A stretch of DNA of 64,000 nt. Origin: Gadus chalcogrammus (taxonomy: Eukaryota > Chordata > Actinopteri > Gadiformes > Gadidae). The stretch lies in the NCBI RefSeq assembly GCF_026213295.1, contig NC_079414.1, positions 1,568,130 to 1,632,129 of the forward strand, in the 5' to 3' direction. Below, one piece after another: positions 44,843 through 56,176 of this stretch (position 1 is the first letter of the stretch; every line of letters begins with the position of its first letter). The notes beneath the pieces are model-generated. The model was not told the origin of the DNA. It was given only the letters and a program-made list of their open reading frames with translations, and did not search any database. The position numbers and the translations under genes were made by a program.

Positions 44843-45578
44843 TGTGAGAAAGAGGTATTGAACCCCCAACTCACATGCAGGACGGGACGCAACCAAGGAG
44901 TCAGTTGGTCAAAAAGCAGGAGTCGGCTCAGAGAGTTGAAGGTTGCAAAAATGGTGCCGGTTTATTTAGAGTGCCCAAAAAGTACAAAAAGATGACACAA
45001 AAGAATACAGCCTCTCGGCAAGCTGTTGCATATCAAATGCCCGACCTTTTTCCCCTCCCATGTCTCCCCATTAAATAGGCCTACCAATTAGGGCCGATTG
45101 GGAGAAACCACTGGGATAGGTGACACATCAATATCACATGATCACTCAAACACCACAAAACAATAGCCCCAACACCATATGTGCATCAAACGATGCATAC
45201 CAATATATACACACACACACACCCACAACACAGTCTTGGATAAATAAGTCACACCAACCATAACGACACTCAAAGTACAAACGCTACCTCACCACCCCCG
45301 CCATTAGCAAACCAAATTAACTGTCCCGGAAAATAAAATAAAGCCCTGGTTCCCATGCGGCACGTGTTCCCCATGGACCAGTTGACGGACAGGATGAAGG
45401 GTAGTTGAATAACACATTTATGTGTGAATTATCTAGCATGTTTGTAAATAAATGTGTGTTTTATTTTAGTGTATTAAACTGTGGTGCGTGGTTGTTTGTA
45501 GTGTGGTGCTATGTGTGCATGCAAAAGGTAAATGGCTAAATGGTAACATCTGGGGAAATGCGACCCTCGCTTTTCACA
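44843..45578 (-). repeat. 5' LTR of the Gmr1-like element
   Basis: Complete LTR with TG...CA ends: plus-strand tgtgagaaagagg at 44843 and ttttcaca ending 45578. It aligns with 39540-40263 with few substitutions and several indels, for example an extra tgtgttttattt block near 45455. Confidence 0.92.
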
Positions 45579-45752
45579 CATACACACTGTCACTGTTCAG
45601 ACACCCACCTCTCCTTCTGAGGACTGGAGTAGAAGGTCCTTTCTGCAGGAGGCCTGGAAGTCTCCCACACCGGCGTTGATCTCCACCCCCCGAGGGGCCT
45701 GCAGGGTCAGGGTCCGGGTGGGCGATTCGAGCCTGGAAACACAGCATGGTTA

Positions 45753-46173
45753 CGCCTCATTTCCACATACGTACATTCTCGTATGCGATCCAACCGTCTC
45801 CGACCGAAAGTCCATTCATTCCTATGTGATTCTCCGTAATGTCCGTTTTTCCTCCGAGACTCCTCCCCTCTTTCACCGTCGTTTTACGGAGATACCGTAT
45901 GAAAGTTTTTATGTTTTTCACAAAAATTGTAAGTACCTGGCAGGCCAAACTCCTCACCGATCTCTTTCCAAGCCTGGTTGGTTTTGTTTTTATCTCTGTA
46001 TATGTCGATCCTCATGTTCCAAAGTACCGGTCTCATAAAAACGGCCATTATCATACGCTCCCCCATCTTTTGTCCGTAAATAAATTCATGTCCGTACGTA
46101 AAACACTAGCGACTCCTTCCGTAAATTTACGGAAGCACGGATACGAAAAACATACGTATGTGGAAACGAGGCG
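45753..46173. mobile_element. 421-bp PIF/Harbinger MITE
   Basis: The ends cgcctcatttccacatacgt and (complement) cgcctcgtttccacatacgt are terminal inverted repeats flanked by TTA on both sides (45750-45752 and 46174-46176), the PIF/Harbinger target. It keeps an exon of the family's MADF/Myb-like second protein. Confidence 0.9.
45937..46066 (-). pseudogene. MADF-domain exon of a Harbinger DNA-binding protein
   Basis: The minus strand reads MRPVLWNMRIDIYRDKNKTN then QAWKEIGEEFGLPG, and meets a good donor (CAG|GTACTT at 45936). This is the first half of a MADF (Myb/SANT-like) domain, with lW and aWkeIg hallmarks. Harbinger elements encode such a protein to guide the transposase to the nucleus and to DNA. 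No further exon survives inside the MITE. Confidence 0.6.
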
Positions 46174-46187
46174 TTAAGTTTCAACCC

Positions 46188-46450
46188 GGTATCACACGAT
46201 TTTGTGCTCATGCGCACAAACGTTAATCTATTGAATCATGTCCCAGAGAACGATTATCCGACTTTTTTCGTGCTACACAGAACGAAATGTAAACCAACAT
46301 ATTTTGAATGGGTGCGTTTCTCAGACAATTTTCGTGCTCTTCAGAACGAAACGAGTGAAAGAGAGAAAGAGAGAGAGGGAGGGAGTGAGAGAGAGCATCA
46401 TAAGGGGTGTGCGCAGACAGTACAATGCTCCCTCTAGTTATACTAGAGTT
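46188..46450 (-). repeat. CT-bearing dispersed repeat, copy 1
   Basis: Read on the minus strand: ctagagggagca, tgtactgtctgcgc, a CT-rich stretch, then gagcacgaaaattgtc, ttggtttacatttcgttctg and finally gtgataccgggttg. The same order recurs at 56345-56925 on the plus strand. It is a short non-autonomous element enclosing its own microsatellite. Confidence 0.75.
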
Positions 46451-47159
46451 TTTTCCGCGCACGTTGCGGATGCTCAACCTCTAGTTGTCATTAAACCCAT
46501 AGCAATAATGTGGAAACGCCAGTCGATAATGCAACAAATTTCTGAGCGCATAATATAATAACATTTTGCCTATCCTTTTACAATGTATAACATTCTTTCA
46601 GCAACATTTAAATATTTTTTAACCATTCAGTGAACAATGACATGCAAAAGCGTCATCAACACGCCCACTGAAGTGGTGTGAAAAATTCAGACTTTCTACT
46701 CCTCATTCACATATAAGGTAATTTACATTTCCTATGGAGAAAATACTACCTCAGTGGTAGAATTATTCAGGAGATTTTCAGGGTACAAATGTCAGGATAT
46801 GTTCTTCACACATACGGCCCATCAGGAGTATATCAGGACTTACACGTGTGTCTGAAAGAGCTAGTGTGTGAGCATTTGATTACATTATAAAATTTGTCAA
46901 TTTATGGTAGCAAGTAGTAATTGTTCAATGGAAAGTGTAGTATGCTATGTAGGGATGGGCATAACGATTCTTATCCGGGAGCTAGCTCTTTCAGTTTCGT
47001 TCACTATCACGATTTGTTTGTTTGATTTGTTCGATAAGTCAGATGGTCTGTTATGTCATTTGGCAGGGAATCGGAAATTATGGAATAAATGTTAATCAAC
47101 ATGCATGTAGCCTACGTTCTGGCAAAATTACCGAGGTTAAGTGTAAATATTAAGCATAT

Positions 47160-47242
47160 ATGTTCTGCCCTCAGAATGGTATTCGTGTTCAAACTTGGAT
47201 GTACTGAATGATTTAATGAATGTAGCAATATTTGCATGATGC
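47160..47242 (+). repeat. 83-bp direct repeat, left copy
   Basis: Differs from 52296-52378 at one position only (tttGcat versus tttAcat). Its right edge coincides with the start of BEL/Pao-like coding sequence. A perfect 12-bp hairpin (47227-47238 with 47242-47253) spans the junction. Confidence 0.93.
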
Positions 47243-48066
47243 ATGCAAATATTGGGACAGACTGCAAGAATGCTATGGCACACAAGAAATAGTGGAAAAT
47301 GCCCTGTTTAATAGACTTGATAACTTCCCCTGTCTGTCTGCTAGAGACAACTTAAAACTGAGAGAGCTCAGTGATCTTCTCATGGAGCTGTTGGCAGCCA
47401 AAAACGATGGATATCTCCCTGGCCTGGCCTACCTCGACACGCCTCGCGGGATAAAACCCATAGTGGAGAAGTTGCCTACAGGCCTGCAGGAAAAATGGTT
47501 CAATGTCGGCTTGAGGTATAAGGAACAGCACAGAACAACTTTTCCTCCTTTTTCATTTTTTGTGGACTTTGTCTATGGCCAAGCAAAGGCCCGAAATGAC
47601 CCGAACTTGAACCTGTCAATCAACAGCCAGCCATACAGCAAAGGTGAGAGAACTCTGTTTAAGCCCAGTGGAATCAAGACTGCTATAGCTGTGCACAAGA
47701 CAGATGTGTCTGCCACTGTTCACACAGGCTACACAGCATCTACAGACAATGACCCAGCTCGATACTGCCCTGTGCACAGAAAAGCTCATCCCTTGGACAG
47801 ATGCAGGTCATTCAGAATGAAAACGTTGCAAGAACGGAAAACCATCTTAAAAGAACACAAACGCTGCTTCAAGTGCTGCTGCCCAAGCCACCTGGCTAAG
47901 GATTTACAGGCAACACTGAAATGCGGTGAGTGTGACAGCGAAAGACACTGCTCTGCAATGCACCCAGACACCTCTTTGCCTTCCCATCCATGGCCCACTC
48001 CACAAAGAGATACAGCGACACAAGGCAGTTCCCCACTCGAAGTGACGTCACGATGCACCAAAGTGT
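47243..48066 (+). pseudogene. BEL/Pao gag-like region (5' truncated)
   Basis: The open frame reads YWDRLQECYGTQEIVENALF, LRELSDLLMELLAAK and YCPVHRKAHPLDRC, then a Cys-rich HKRCFKCCCPSHLAKDL and LKCGECDSERHCSAMH. These are the Pao-type gag and zinc-finger signatures. The N-terminal part of gag is absent, so the first methionine is not authentic. The frame stays open to the solo LTR insertion at 48071, right after the VCG codons. Confidence 0.8.
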
Positions 48067-48070
48067 GCGG

Positions 48071-48710
48071 TGTCGTGACAATTTCTCTTGTAGATATTGC
48101 GTCTGAGACAGATGAGATCTTTAGATGCAAAAAAGCACACGATACTTGTAGACAATTAGTGGTCATATATTTGTAATAAAAATACGAACAAAGATACATC
48201 ACAACATGCATCAACAAACAACATAACAGGCATACATTACAATAATCTGAGGCCTCAGATGGAAACTCTCTCCGCGTGTTACTTCATATACTAAAGACAC
48301 GCTTAGAAGAAAGTCCCCTGAGCCTTCCAATCGATGAGTTCTTATTCGTTTGGGTTTATTAGGGGGTGGTCCCCCAATACCAAAAGCCTTTGTGTACCAG
48401 ATGGTTATCTTTACAACTGCATTGGAGGGGGTAGCGGCCGTGCCATCGACCCCCTAGCATTGTTGACGCTAGCCAGGGGGTCGAGAAATCAGGCCCACAC
48501 ATCAAAGGATTGCATGGAAGGTGATTTACAAGACAAGAAACATAGGAAAGGGCAGGCAATAAAAATGTATCACTCTACCCTTGACGGTTTACACTTTAAA
48601 TGACCCAAAAGGAGCCCAGAAGGCAGACACTATATAAAATTACACAGAATAGCAACAAAACTTAAATTCATATAGACCAAAACAATACAACATGTAGATT
48701 TTCCATCACA
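48071..48710. mobile_element. 640-bp solo LTR inserted in the BEL fragment
   Basis: The ends TGTCGTGACA and CCATCACA give TG...CA termini. It is flanked by the exact 4-bp duplication GCGG (48067-48070 and 48711-48714). Its removal leaves the BEL reading frame in register. It contains a hairpin-like pair gaccccctagc/gctagccagggggtc (48449-48483). The parent LTR element and orientation are unknown. Confidence 0.85.
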
Positions 48711-50177
48711 GCGGCAAGGGCAGCCTCCCACGCTCCTGCTCAAAGGTGTGCCTGGTGCGCGTCTTCCCTCAGGGTCAGCCAGAGCGCTCCATCAAGATGT
48801 ACGCCATACTCGACGATTAGAGTAATCGCTCTCTGGCCCGCTCTGAATTTTTCCACCTGTTCAGAGTCGAGAGCAGCCTCCCTCCTTATCTGATGAAGAC
48901 CTGCGCCGGCACCACGGAGATGACCGGAAGAAAGGCAGCAGGCTTTCAGATCGAAGCAGTGAATGGAGGTGTGTGCCTGGACCTTCCACCTCTCATCGAG
49001 TGCAACGAAATAATGACAACAAATCTGAGATCCCAACTCCAGAGGTAGCCCTCGCACACACTCACCTGAAACAAATCGCTCCCCACATCCCCAAGCTGGA
49101 TCCCAACGCAGAGATGATGATCCTTTTAGGGAGAGACATGATACGCGTGCACAAGGTGAGAGATCAAGTAAATGGACCTCATAATGCACCCTTTGCTCAA
49201 TGTCTAGACTTGGGCTGGGTGATTATAGGTGAAGTGTGCCTTGACAACGCCCACAAACCAACCCTGAGCGTCTTCAGAACACACGTGCCCCAGAATAGAC
49301 GTCCGTCACTCCTCACTCCATGCGACAACAGCATCAGGGTGAAGGAAAGACTGTGCTATGGCGGGGAGCCCAGGTATGGCCACCCCACACACACACTGAA
49401 GCCTATGCCAGCTGAGGAACAGCTCGGGCTGACTGTTTTCCAGCGAACGGACGGTGACAACAAGTGCGCCATGTCCTTTGAAGATGAACTCTTTTTGAAA
49501 ATGATGGAGAAAGAAATTCATCAAGATGAAAAGAACAACTGGGTAGCTCCCCTACCATTCAAGTCACCTCGTCCTCTGCTCCCAAGCAACAGAGAGCAAG
49601 TGCTGTCCCGTCTCTACTCTCTACGGCGCACTCTGAGCAGAAACCCTGAGATGAAGCTGCAGTTCTCCTCCTTCATGGGAAAGCTGTTGGAAAACAAGCA
49701 CGCAGAAATCGCACCGCCCATCGATGACGCACAGGAAAGCTGGTACTTGCCTTTTTCGAGGTATATCACCCCCAGAAGCCTGGGCAAATACGAGTCGTGT
49801 TTGACTCAAGCGCCCAACAGCATGACCTCTCCCTCAACTCAGTGCTGCTCACAGGCCCCGACCTGAACAACACTCTCCTTGGTGTGCTGCTGCGTTTCAG
49901 GAAGGACCTCATCGCAGTCACTGCAGACATCCAGCAGATGTTTTATGGATTCCTGGTGAGCCGTGAACACAGAGACTACCTCCAATTCCTGTGGCATAAA
50001 GACAATGACCGCTCCAAGGAGATTCAGGAGTATCGCATGCGCGTACACGTCTTTGGCAATAGCCCATCGCCAGCGGTTGCCACCTACGGTCTACGGCGAG
50101 CTGCTCAGAGAGGTGAAGCAAGGTATGGTGCGCACAAAAAAGCAGTTTGTTCTAAGACACTTTTATGTAGATGATGG
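48711..50177 (+). pseudogene. BEL/Pao protease region and reverse transcriptase, N-terminal part
   Basis: After the solo LTR the frame reads CLVRVFPQGQPERSIKMYAI then LDD with a TAG next to it (48821-48823), then HTHLKQIAPHIPKLDPNAEM and LLGRDMIRVHKV after a shift near 49020, the Pao-type protease region. The 49000-49790 frame holds GPHNAPFAQCLDLGWVIIGE. Another shift leads to RT: ALLxGPDLNNTLLGVLLRFR-type sequence, VTADIQQMFYGF (motif A) and FYVDDGL at 50160-50180. The second insertion lies immediately after the YVDD motif. Confidence 0.82.
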
Positions 50178-50183
50178 GCTTGT

Positions 50184-50633
50184 TACATATTTTAAGAACA
50201 TAAGCTGCCCACAAATAGACCCTAGAAAGCAGGACCAAACATATAAGCTGTAAATACTATACATAGCCACAAGGGGAGCAGGACCTTACTGAAGGCTGCA
50301 ATAACAGCTCCATCCACAGAGGGCAGCACCACAGACAGGTGAGGAGGCCGAGGGTAATACGTCACACCGGCTCCTCCCACTACTTCCGGGCCTTGCGGAT
50401 CCATACCATAACAGACGGTTGGAGCCAGAGCAAGCCAGAATCTCTTGGAAGCCCATAGGATAGGGTTAATATAGCTTTTGTCAGCTGGGAGACGCTCTGC
50501 ACGTGCAAAGACACGCTTCAACCTCCTTTTGCTTCATAGTCAGTTTACCATACCGAAATACTTCACCAATTAAAGTAACTGTTAAAAGCTATCCTTTGGA
50601 TTTGATCACTTTCCTTGAAGAACTCTGCAATAA
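50184..50633 (+). mobile_element. 450-bp solo-LTR-like element, copy 2
   Basis: Matches 7023-7478 inverted along its length. It is flanked by the exact 6-bp duplication GCTTGT (50178-50183 and 50634-50639). It interrupts BEL RT four bases after the YVDD codons. No terminal inverted repeat and no coding capacity. Retroviral-type integration of a solo LTR would fit a 4-6-bp duplication. Confidence 0.85.
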
Positions 50634-50639
50634 GCTTGT

Positions 50640-51681
50640 GTCAATGCCCACAGACTCTGCAGCCATAGATCTGCTCAAACGTACCTGTGTGTCACTCGCA
50701 GAGTCCAACCTGAAGCTGCACAAAATTGCATCGAACAGTGTCGCTGTGATGAGAGCCTTCGAACCCGAGGAACTGGCCTCTGGCATCAGAGACTTGGGCC
50801 TGGACGACGAGACTCTGCCTGTGCAGAGGAGCCTTGGCTTATGCTGGGACATCAACACAAACATGTTCACCTTTAAGGTAGCCGTCACTGACAAGCCTTA
50901 CACCCGTCGCGGGGTGCTATCAATAGTCAACAGTGACCCGCTGGGTCTGGCAGCCCCAGGGACGATCAGAGGCCGGCTGCTACTGCGAGAGCTGTCCAGG
51001 TGCGTCCAGGACTGGGACACTCCTCTGCCTGTTGACAAGGTGAGTGCATTGGAAATCTGGAAATCATCGCTCGAGGAGCTGAGCAGCCTCCATGTGCCCC
51101 GCTGCTATGTTCCAATTTCACTCTCAAAGCCCATGTACCCAGAACTTTGCCTTTTTTCTGACGCCTCCAACTGGGCTATAGGGGCGGTTGCTTACTTGAG
51201 AGCTGTCACTAAAGAGGGCTGTTGTGAAGTTGGATTTGTGATGGGAAAAGCTAAACTGTCACCGCAGCCAGAGCCCACAATCCCACGCCTCGAGCTTTGT
51301 GGGGCCGTCCTGGCTGTTGAGCTGGCGGAGCTGATTTTGGATGAACTGGACCACAAGCCAGACGCTGTTAAGTTCTACTGCGACAGCAAGGTGGTCCTCG
51401 GAGACATCTTCAATGACTCAAAGCGCTTCTTTGTATACGTACACAATCGTGTGCATCGCATACGCCAGACAACATCTCCTGAGCAGTGGCATTACGTGCC
51501 CTCAGAACAGAATCCAGCTGACTTAGCCACCAGGTCAGTAGCTGCATCACAGCTGATGGACACAATGTGGTTCAAGGGGCCGGACTTCCTCTACAGGCCT
51601 CCAAAGCCAGAGACGCACGAGCACTTTGAACTGTTAGAGCCTGAAACGGATGTGGATGTCAGACCGCAAGCATGTCTTTGA
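50640..51681 (+). pseudogene. BEL/Pao RT C-terminal part and RNase H
   Basis: Opens in the frame of the interrupted RT: LLKRTCVSLAESNLKLHKIA, then LGLCWDINTNMFTFKVAV. RNase H follows with LFSDASNWAIGAVAYLRA, IPRLELCGAVLAVELAEL, FYCDSKVVLGDI and HYVPSEQNPADLATR. The frame is continuous over about 345 codons and ends at 51681, where BEL sequence also ends. Integrase is absent. Confidence 0.85.
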
Positions 51682-51690
51682 AATGGACTA

Positions 51691-52295
51691 CAAGGGCAGA
51701 AGGAAAGGATGCAAAGCCCATAAGTCAAATCAGGCCTACTCTTGATTTGTATAAGTAAATAAAAAAACCTGGCCCAATTTTTGCCCTCAATGACTGAAGT
51801 TATTGGTTGTAATTTACCTATGTTTATTTTCAGTTACAATTGTTTTAAGAAAAGACTCAAGACCAAAAGTGATGCCATTTAAAATGCATCATGCTCTGAA
51901 TCATTCACCCTTTCCACAATATCAAACAGAACGGTCAGAGTAACAAACTAGTCAAAGAACGAGAACATTATTTCAAACAACCTGATCTATAGGCATGGTG
52001 CCTAGCAAGGAATGTCGCATAGCAGCACCAACGTGAACTTGACACACTGTCAAGATTTTTGACAACAGTGAAACTATGAACAGCCCACGTTGGAGATTTG
52101 CCATTATTCATTAGCAAACAGGGCCAGCAATACAGTTGATTGCTAGTAATGCTACCAGCAAGCCATGAGTACCTAGCAAACCATGTAGCACCCACAATAC
52201 TGACGTTGCCATTACTTTTGGTGATCTCGATTTTTTTCTTTGGTCGCTAACTTAACACTAACTCAATGAATGGAATGCTTTGTGATTAAACATGA
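51691..52295. other. Non-coding spacer between BEL fragment and the right 83-bp repeat
   Basis: AT-rich sequence without a domain-bearing frame and without a match found elsewhere in the window. It contains short ctagcaa/cctagcaagg phrases. Confidence 0.5.
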
Positions 52296-52378
52296 ATGTT
52301 CTGCCCTCAGAATGGTATTCGTGTTCAAACTTGGATGTACTGAATGATTTAATGAATGTAGCAATATTTACATGATGC
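52296..52378 (+). repeat. 83-bp direct repeat, right copy
   Basis: Partner of 47160-47242. Sequence beyond it (52379-52589) has no counterpart left of the first copy. Confidence 0.93.
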
Positions 52379-52589
52379 GAACCGGACTCTTATTTTGAAG
52401 TGTTAAAGTAGGTCACGTGATGTTTATACTTGTCGCAACCGTAACACAGTAAGAAAGACGGTCGGTCATTTGGTGAATGTTCTCTTCCCTTCTCACGCTC
52501 ATGAAAGCAATTGCTGTAAGTTCATAATGCAGTATGTAATGTATGAAGATGTCTGGCATTCTAAAAACGTGATGTTTAGTTGACTAGAT

Positions 52590-54210
52590 CAGTGGTTCCC
52601 AACCTTTTTCTTGAGGGACCCACATTTTTACTATTGTAAACTTTGGCGACCCCCCCCCCAATTACAAAAAAAACTAAAGGAACTTACAAAACACTAAGGG
52701 AATGTATCTTCTTTTTATTTCAATATATTCACTGCTAACATAAAAAAGAACATGGAACATGAAACATGGCGGCATGGAACAATGACGAAACCTGTGTAAA
52801 ATTGCAATATTATAAACTTGTTCACTATTTAAATAAACTTGAGAACTTACACTTTTAGGAACATATTTTTCTCTATTTTTGATCTCCTTTTAATTTCACT
52901 GTCATACACACACACACACCTTGAGAGTCCAGGCAGCCTGTCTTTTAATGAGAGCTCTGAGACTGTATTTCCTGAGCCAGTGATGGGATGTCTGGTGTGA
53001 CTTTGGTAACAGCCAAACGAAAGTCACTGTGCCAATCAAGCCTGTTGCATGCTTAGTTTTGATGGTGACCAGAGCGCTGAAGCAGTCTCTGACAGGTATG
53101 TTGTGGCAAATGGCAAGATGCATCTGGTGGTCGCATGATGAGCAAGTCTCGGAGCGACTCCTGGTCCTTTCTACAAGCCAAACCGCTTGTATCCATGTTC
53201 AGCATAGAACCGCTTACAGAGAGAATTGGACTTTATATCCATAAGCTCATCCCTCAGCCTGGAGATGCTTGACATCTTCGTCTTTTGCGAGAATGGGTCC
53301 ATCACCCATGCGTCTTTTGAGACATGTCATTTACATCGAGAAACGCGAGTGCATCTCCACCTGAAGCCTCCTCCATGTGCGAGGTGAACTGTCTGGCAAA
53401 GCATCAGGTAACTTCCCCCCTGACTCTTGTTGTAGCAAGGGAAACTGTTGCAGGTCTTCCGTTGCCATTTTCATTCATTTCATTCTGTACTCCACTTTGC
53501 GCACAAACGCATCCGCTGTCTCTTTGCACTCCATTACGTTGGCATCCGCGGACTGCATGCGTTTGTTTGCTTCATTGAACAGACTGAAAATATCCGCCAG
53601 ATAAGACTTAATGAGAAACTCATCTGTCATTTCTTCAGATAGCTTCTGGTATGAACCGTTTAAAATTTCCCTTATTTGTTTTAAGTTCCATGAAACGCAC
53701 CAATACTCTGCCCCGGGACAGCCAGCGCACTTCAGTATGAAGGAGGAGTCTCTGGTGCGCCTCATCCTCGCACAGCTGCGCAAAGATCCGTTTGTTGAGC
53801 GGCCGCGCTTTAATAATGTGACTATTTTTACCACAGTCTTTAATGTTACGTTCAGGTCTTCACAGAGGTGTTTGTCTGCCAGTCCGTGTTTGTGTATCAT
53901 GCAGTAAAACACTAAGCAGTGGGGCGTCTTCCACTTCAAACGGCTGTTGAAGCCCTTGTTTTTTCCCATCATTGCGGCAGCTCCATCTGTGCAGCATGCA
54001 ACTAATTGATACAGAGACCAGGAGAATTGTAAACGTGCAACTATGTAGACAGAAATGACATGCCATCCTGTAAATAAGATGAAAAAATAAATAAAATAAA
54101 ATCTGAAATTCTGAATATTACACCCCTTAAAATCAAGAGGGCTTCGCGACCCCCCGTGGATCTTTGGCGCCCCCCTTAGGGGGTCTGGCCCCCCCGGTTG
54201 GGAATCACTG
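52590..54210. mobile_element. hAT element, 1.6 kb, internally deleted
   Basis: The ends cagtggttcccaacc and ggttgggaatcactg are terminal inverted repeats, flanked by the exact 8-bp duplication GACTAGAT (52582-52589 and 54211-54218). It carries a transposase remnant on the minus strand (53475-54000). Cgacccccc and gacccccc stretches near the ends are typical of this hAT subgroup. Confidence 0.95.
53475..54000 (-). pseudogene. hAT transposase fragment (Charlie/ZBED5-like)
   Basis: The minus strand reads MMGKNKGFNSRLKWKTPHCL, VFYCMIHKHGLADKHLCEDL and KTVVKIVTLLKRGRSTNGSL, then MTDEFLIKSYLADIFSLFNE and ANVMECKETADAFVRKVEYR. This order matches the middle of hAT transposases of the Charlie/ZBED5 type. 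Conserved tryptophan-containing WLSRG sequence is lost, and neither the BED finger nor the dimerisation tail is present. Confidence 0.75.
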
Positions 54211-54479
54211 GACTAGATGATCAGCTAACGTAAAGTATGCGCCTGCGTTAGATTAGCCTATTGTTGCTGTGGGCAGGCTCGCTTTCGGCGCGTAGTCCTA
54301 GTTATTCTTTCTAGGTTCATTCCATTCTGTTTATTAGCAACTTGTGCTATAAGGGAAACTAAGGTTTTGTGTTGTTTCTGTTAGTTTCACTCGTGGTATT
54401 GACGCAATATAAAAGAGGAAATAAAGGGAGCAAGACGCTCCGATCCTGGTTCAAGTGTGCTATATCTGAGTTTGGCTTG

Positions 54480-56124
54480 CTGTTAAACTGTGATAACGTA
54501 GAGGGATACCTAACGCGCACGGAGAACAGTAAAATGAACAATGTCCTCTGTTTCCAATGTTTCCATTGTACACTTTATTTGCAAAATGTTAGAATCTCGT
54601 TATCCTTCCGATGATTTCACCTGCTTTGCATCTCTTAGACTGAACGGCACTGCAGGCAGAGTGGGTTTGTTATCGACAGCGTTGCCAGATTGGGCTGATT
54701 TAATCAATTTCATCAATATATATGATTTCATCAATATATTTTGTCCCTTTGCAAAAATAAAAGAAATCTCATATTACCTCACATTTGGATTCATCTTCAC
54801 TGGAGAGCTGTCATGTCCTCTCCCTCTGAGCCTGTTATGTTGTTTGAAATTGTACAACCATGCTATGGTACCCAGCAAGTTGAAAATACATCTGACAACA
54901 AATCACCCATCACATGCCAACCAAAGTATGGAATACTTTGTTTGTTTGAAAAGCGAACACAGCCGACAGGAGCAGGTGATGTTCAACTTTTGGGATTTGT
55001 GAGATTTATTGATTTATTTTGCAAGTGTTTGCCGGACAAAACAATGGGAGAGGAAATATAACGTGTAACAACAGAGTACCTTGAACAGGGAGGTCTAAGT
55101 TGGAAAAAAATTATCATTGTCTGCACTGACGCCGCTGCTGCGATGACCGGCTATGTCAAATGACCGGCTATGTCAAAGGTTTCATCAGCAGGATCAGAGA
55201 GCAAAACCAAAATGCTCGCACACGCATTTTTGCCTTCACCGGGAGGTACTGGTTGCCAAGACTTTACCCAAAGATCTTTCAGATGTACTGGACAAGGCAG
55301 TGGACATAGTTAATTTCATAAAGGCGCGACCGTTAAAATCCCGTATTTTTTCCACTCTTTGTGAGGAAATTGGAGCCGACCATCAGAGAAGAAGTCAGTG
55401 TTTTTAGAGGGAGTGAATTGTGCATATAAAGAGACCATTGCAGATGCGCAATGGTGTGCGAAACTCGCATACCTGGCCGATATATTTAAGCACCTCAATG
55501 AACTTGATTCTAAAATGAAGAGGGAAAATCTACTAAGCTCATCCGACAAATTGCGTGGCTTTAAGTCTAAACTCACTCTTGGCACTCTTGTGTGAAACAG
55601 GGGAGAGTTTAGATGTTTCCCCTGTACAGTGCACATCCAAACAGCAAAAAACTTTCCGGCCTTATCTCTCAGCATCTGCAAACCCTTGATGAGAGATTTA
55701 ATAAGTATTTTCCAGCTGAGACCTTTGCTGGTTTTGACTTGGTCCGTGACCCTTGGAATTCGTGTGCTTTTGGAGAGTGCAGCTGACCTGCCAATGCTGG
55801 CACAGGAGCAACTGGCAGAGATGAAAGAAGATTGTACATTAAGGATGACATTTCAAGATATGACATTGGATACATTTTGGATATCATTTGAAAAGGAATA
55901 ACCAATCGTGTCAAATAGCGCTGTTGACATACTGTTAACCTTTTCCACTACTTATCTGTGTGAGCTTTTTGAGCTTAACATAGTTAACCTAAGTATAGAG
56001 AGCGCCTGAGAGCTGTGGACCAGGGGCTACGTGTGTGTCTGTCATCCATTCCTGCGAGAATAGAGCGGTTGTGTGCATCCTCCCAGGCCCAAATCTCTCA
56101 CTGAGTAAGTCAGATTTACGGCCT

Positions 56125-56176
<52 letters not shown>

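Larger units (their letters stand above)
39540..45578 (-). mobile_element. Gmr1-like Ty3/Gypsy LTR retrotransposon
   Basis: Two 0.72-0.74-kb direct LTRs (39540-40263 and 44843-45578) flank gag, protease, integrase, RT and RNase H read on the minus strand. Integrase precedes RT, the order known from Gmr1-type elements of fish and other deuterostomes. A purine tract and a PBS-position sequence adjoin the LTRs. Several frameshifts break the coding region, but the LTRs are very similar by eye, suggesting a fairly recent insertion. No flanking duplication was found: the 39540 end lacks the terminal tgtga seen at 44843. Confidence 0.92.
47243..51690 (+). mobile_element. BEL/Pao retrotransposon fragment
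   Basis: Gag-like, protease-region, RT and RNase H sequences lie in order on the plus strand. They are truncated at both ends: the start falls inside gag, integrase is missing, and no LTR pair is recognised. Two insertions interrupt it (48071-48710 and 50184-50633), besides stops and frameshifts. Confidence 0.85.

Noticed and set aside
43849..44896. Plus-strand frames opposite gag (177 and 102 codons) and the CT-rich frames around them
   Set aside because: Shadows of the GC-biased gag region; the minus-strand frames carry the recognisable capsid and CCHC motifs.
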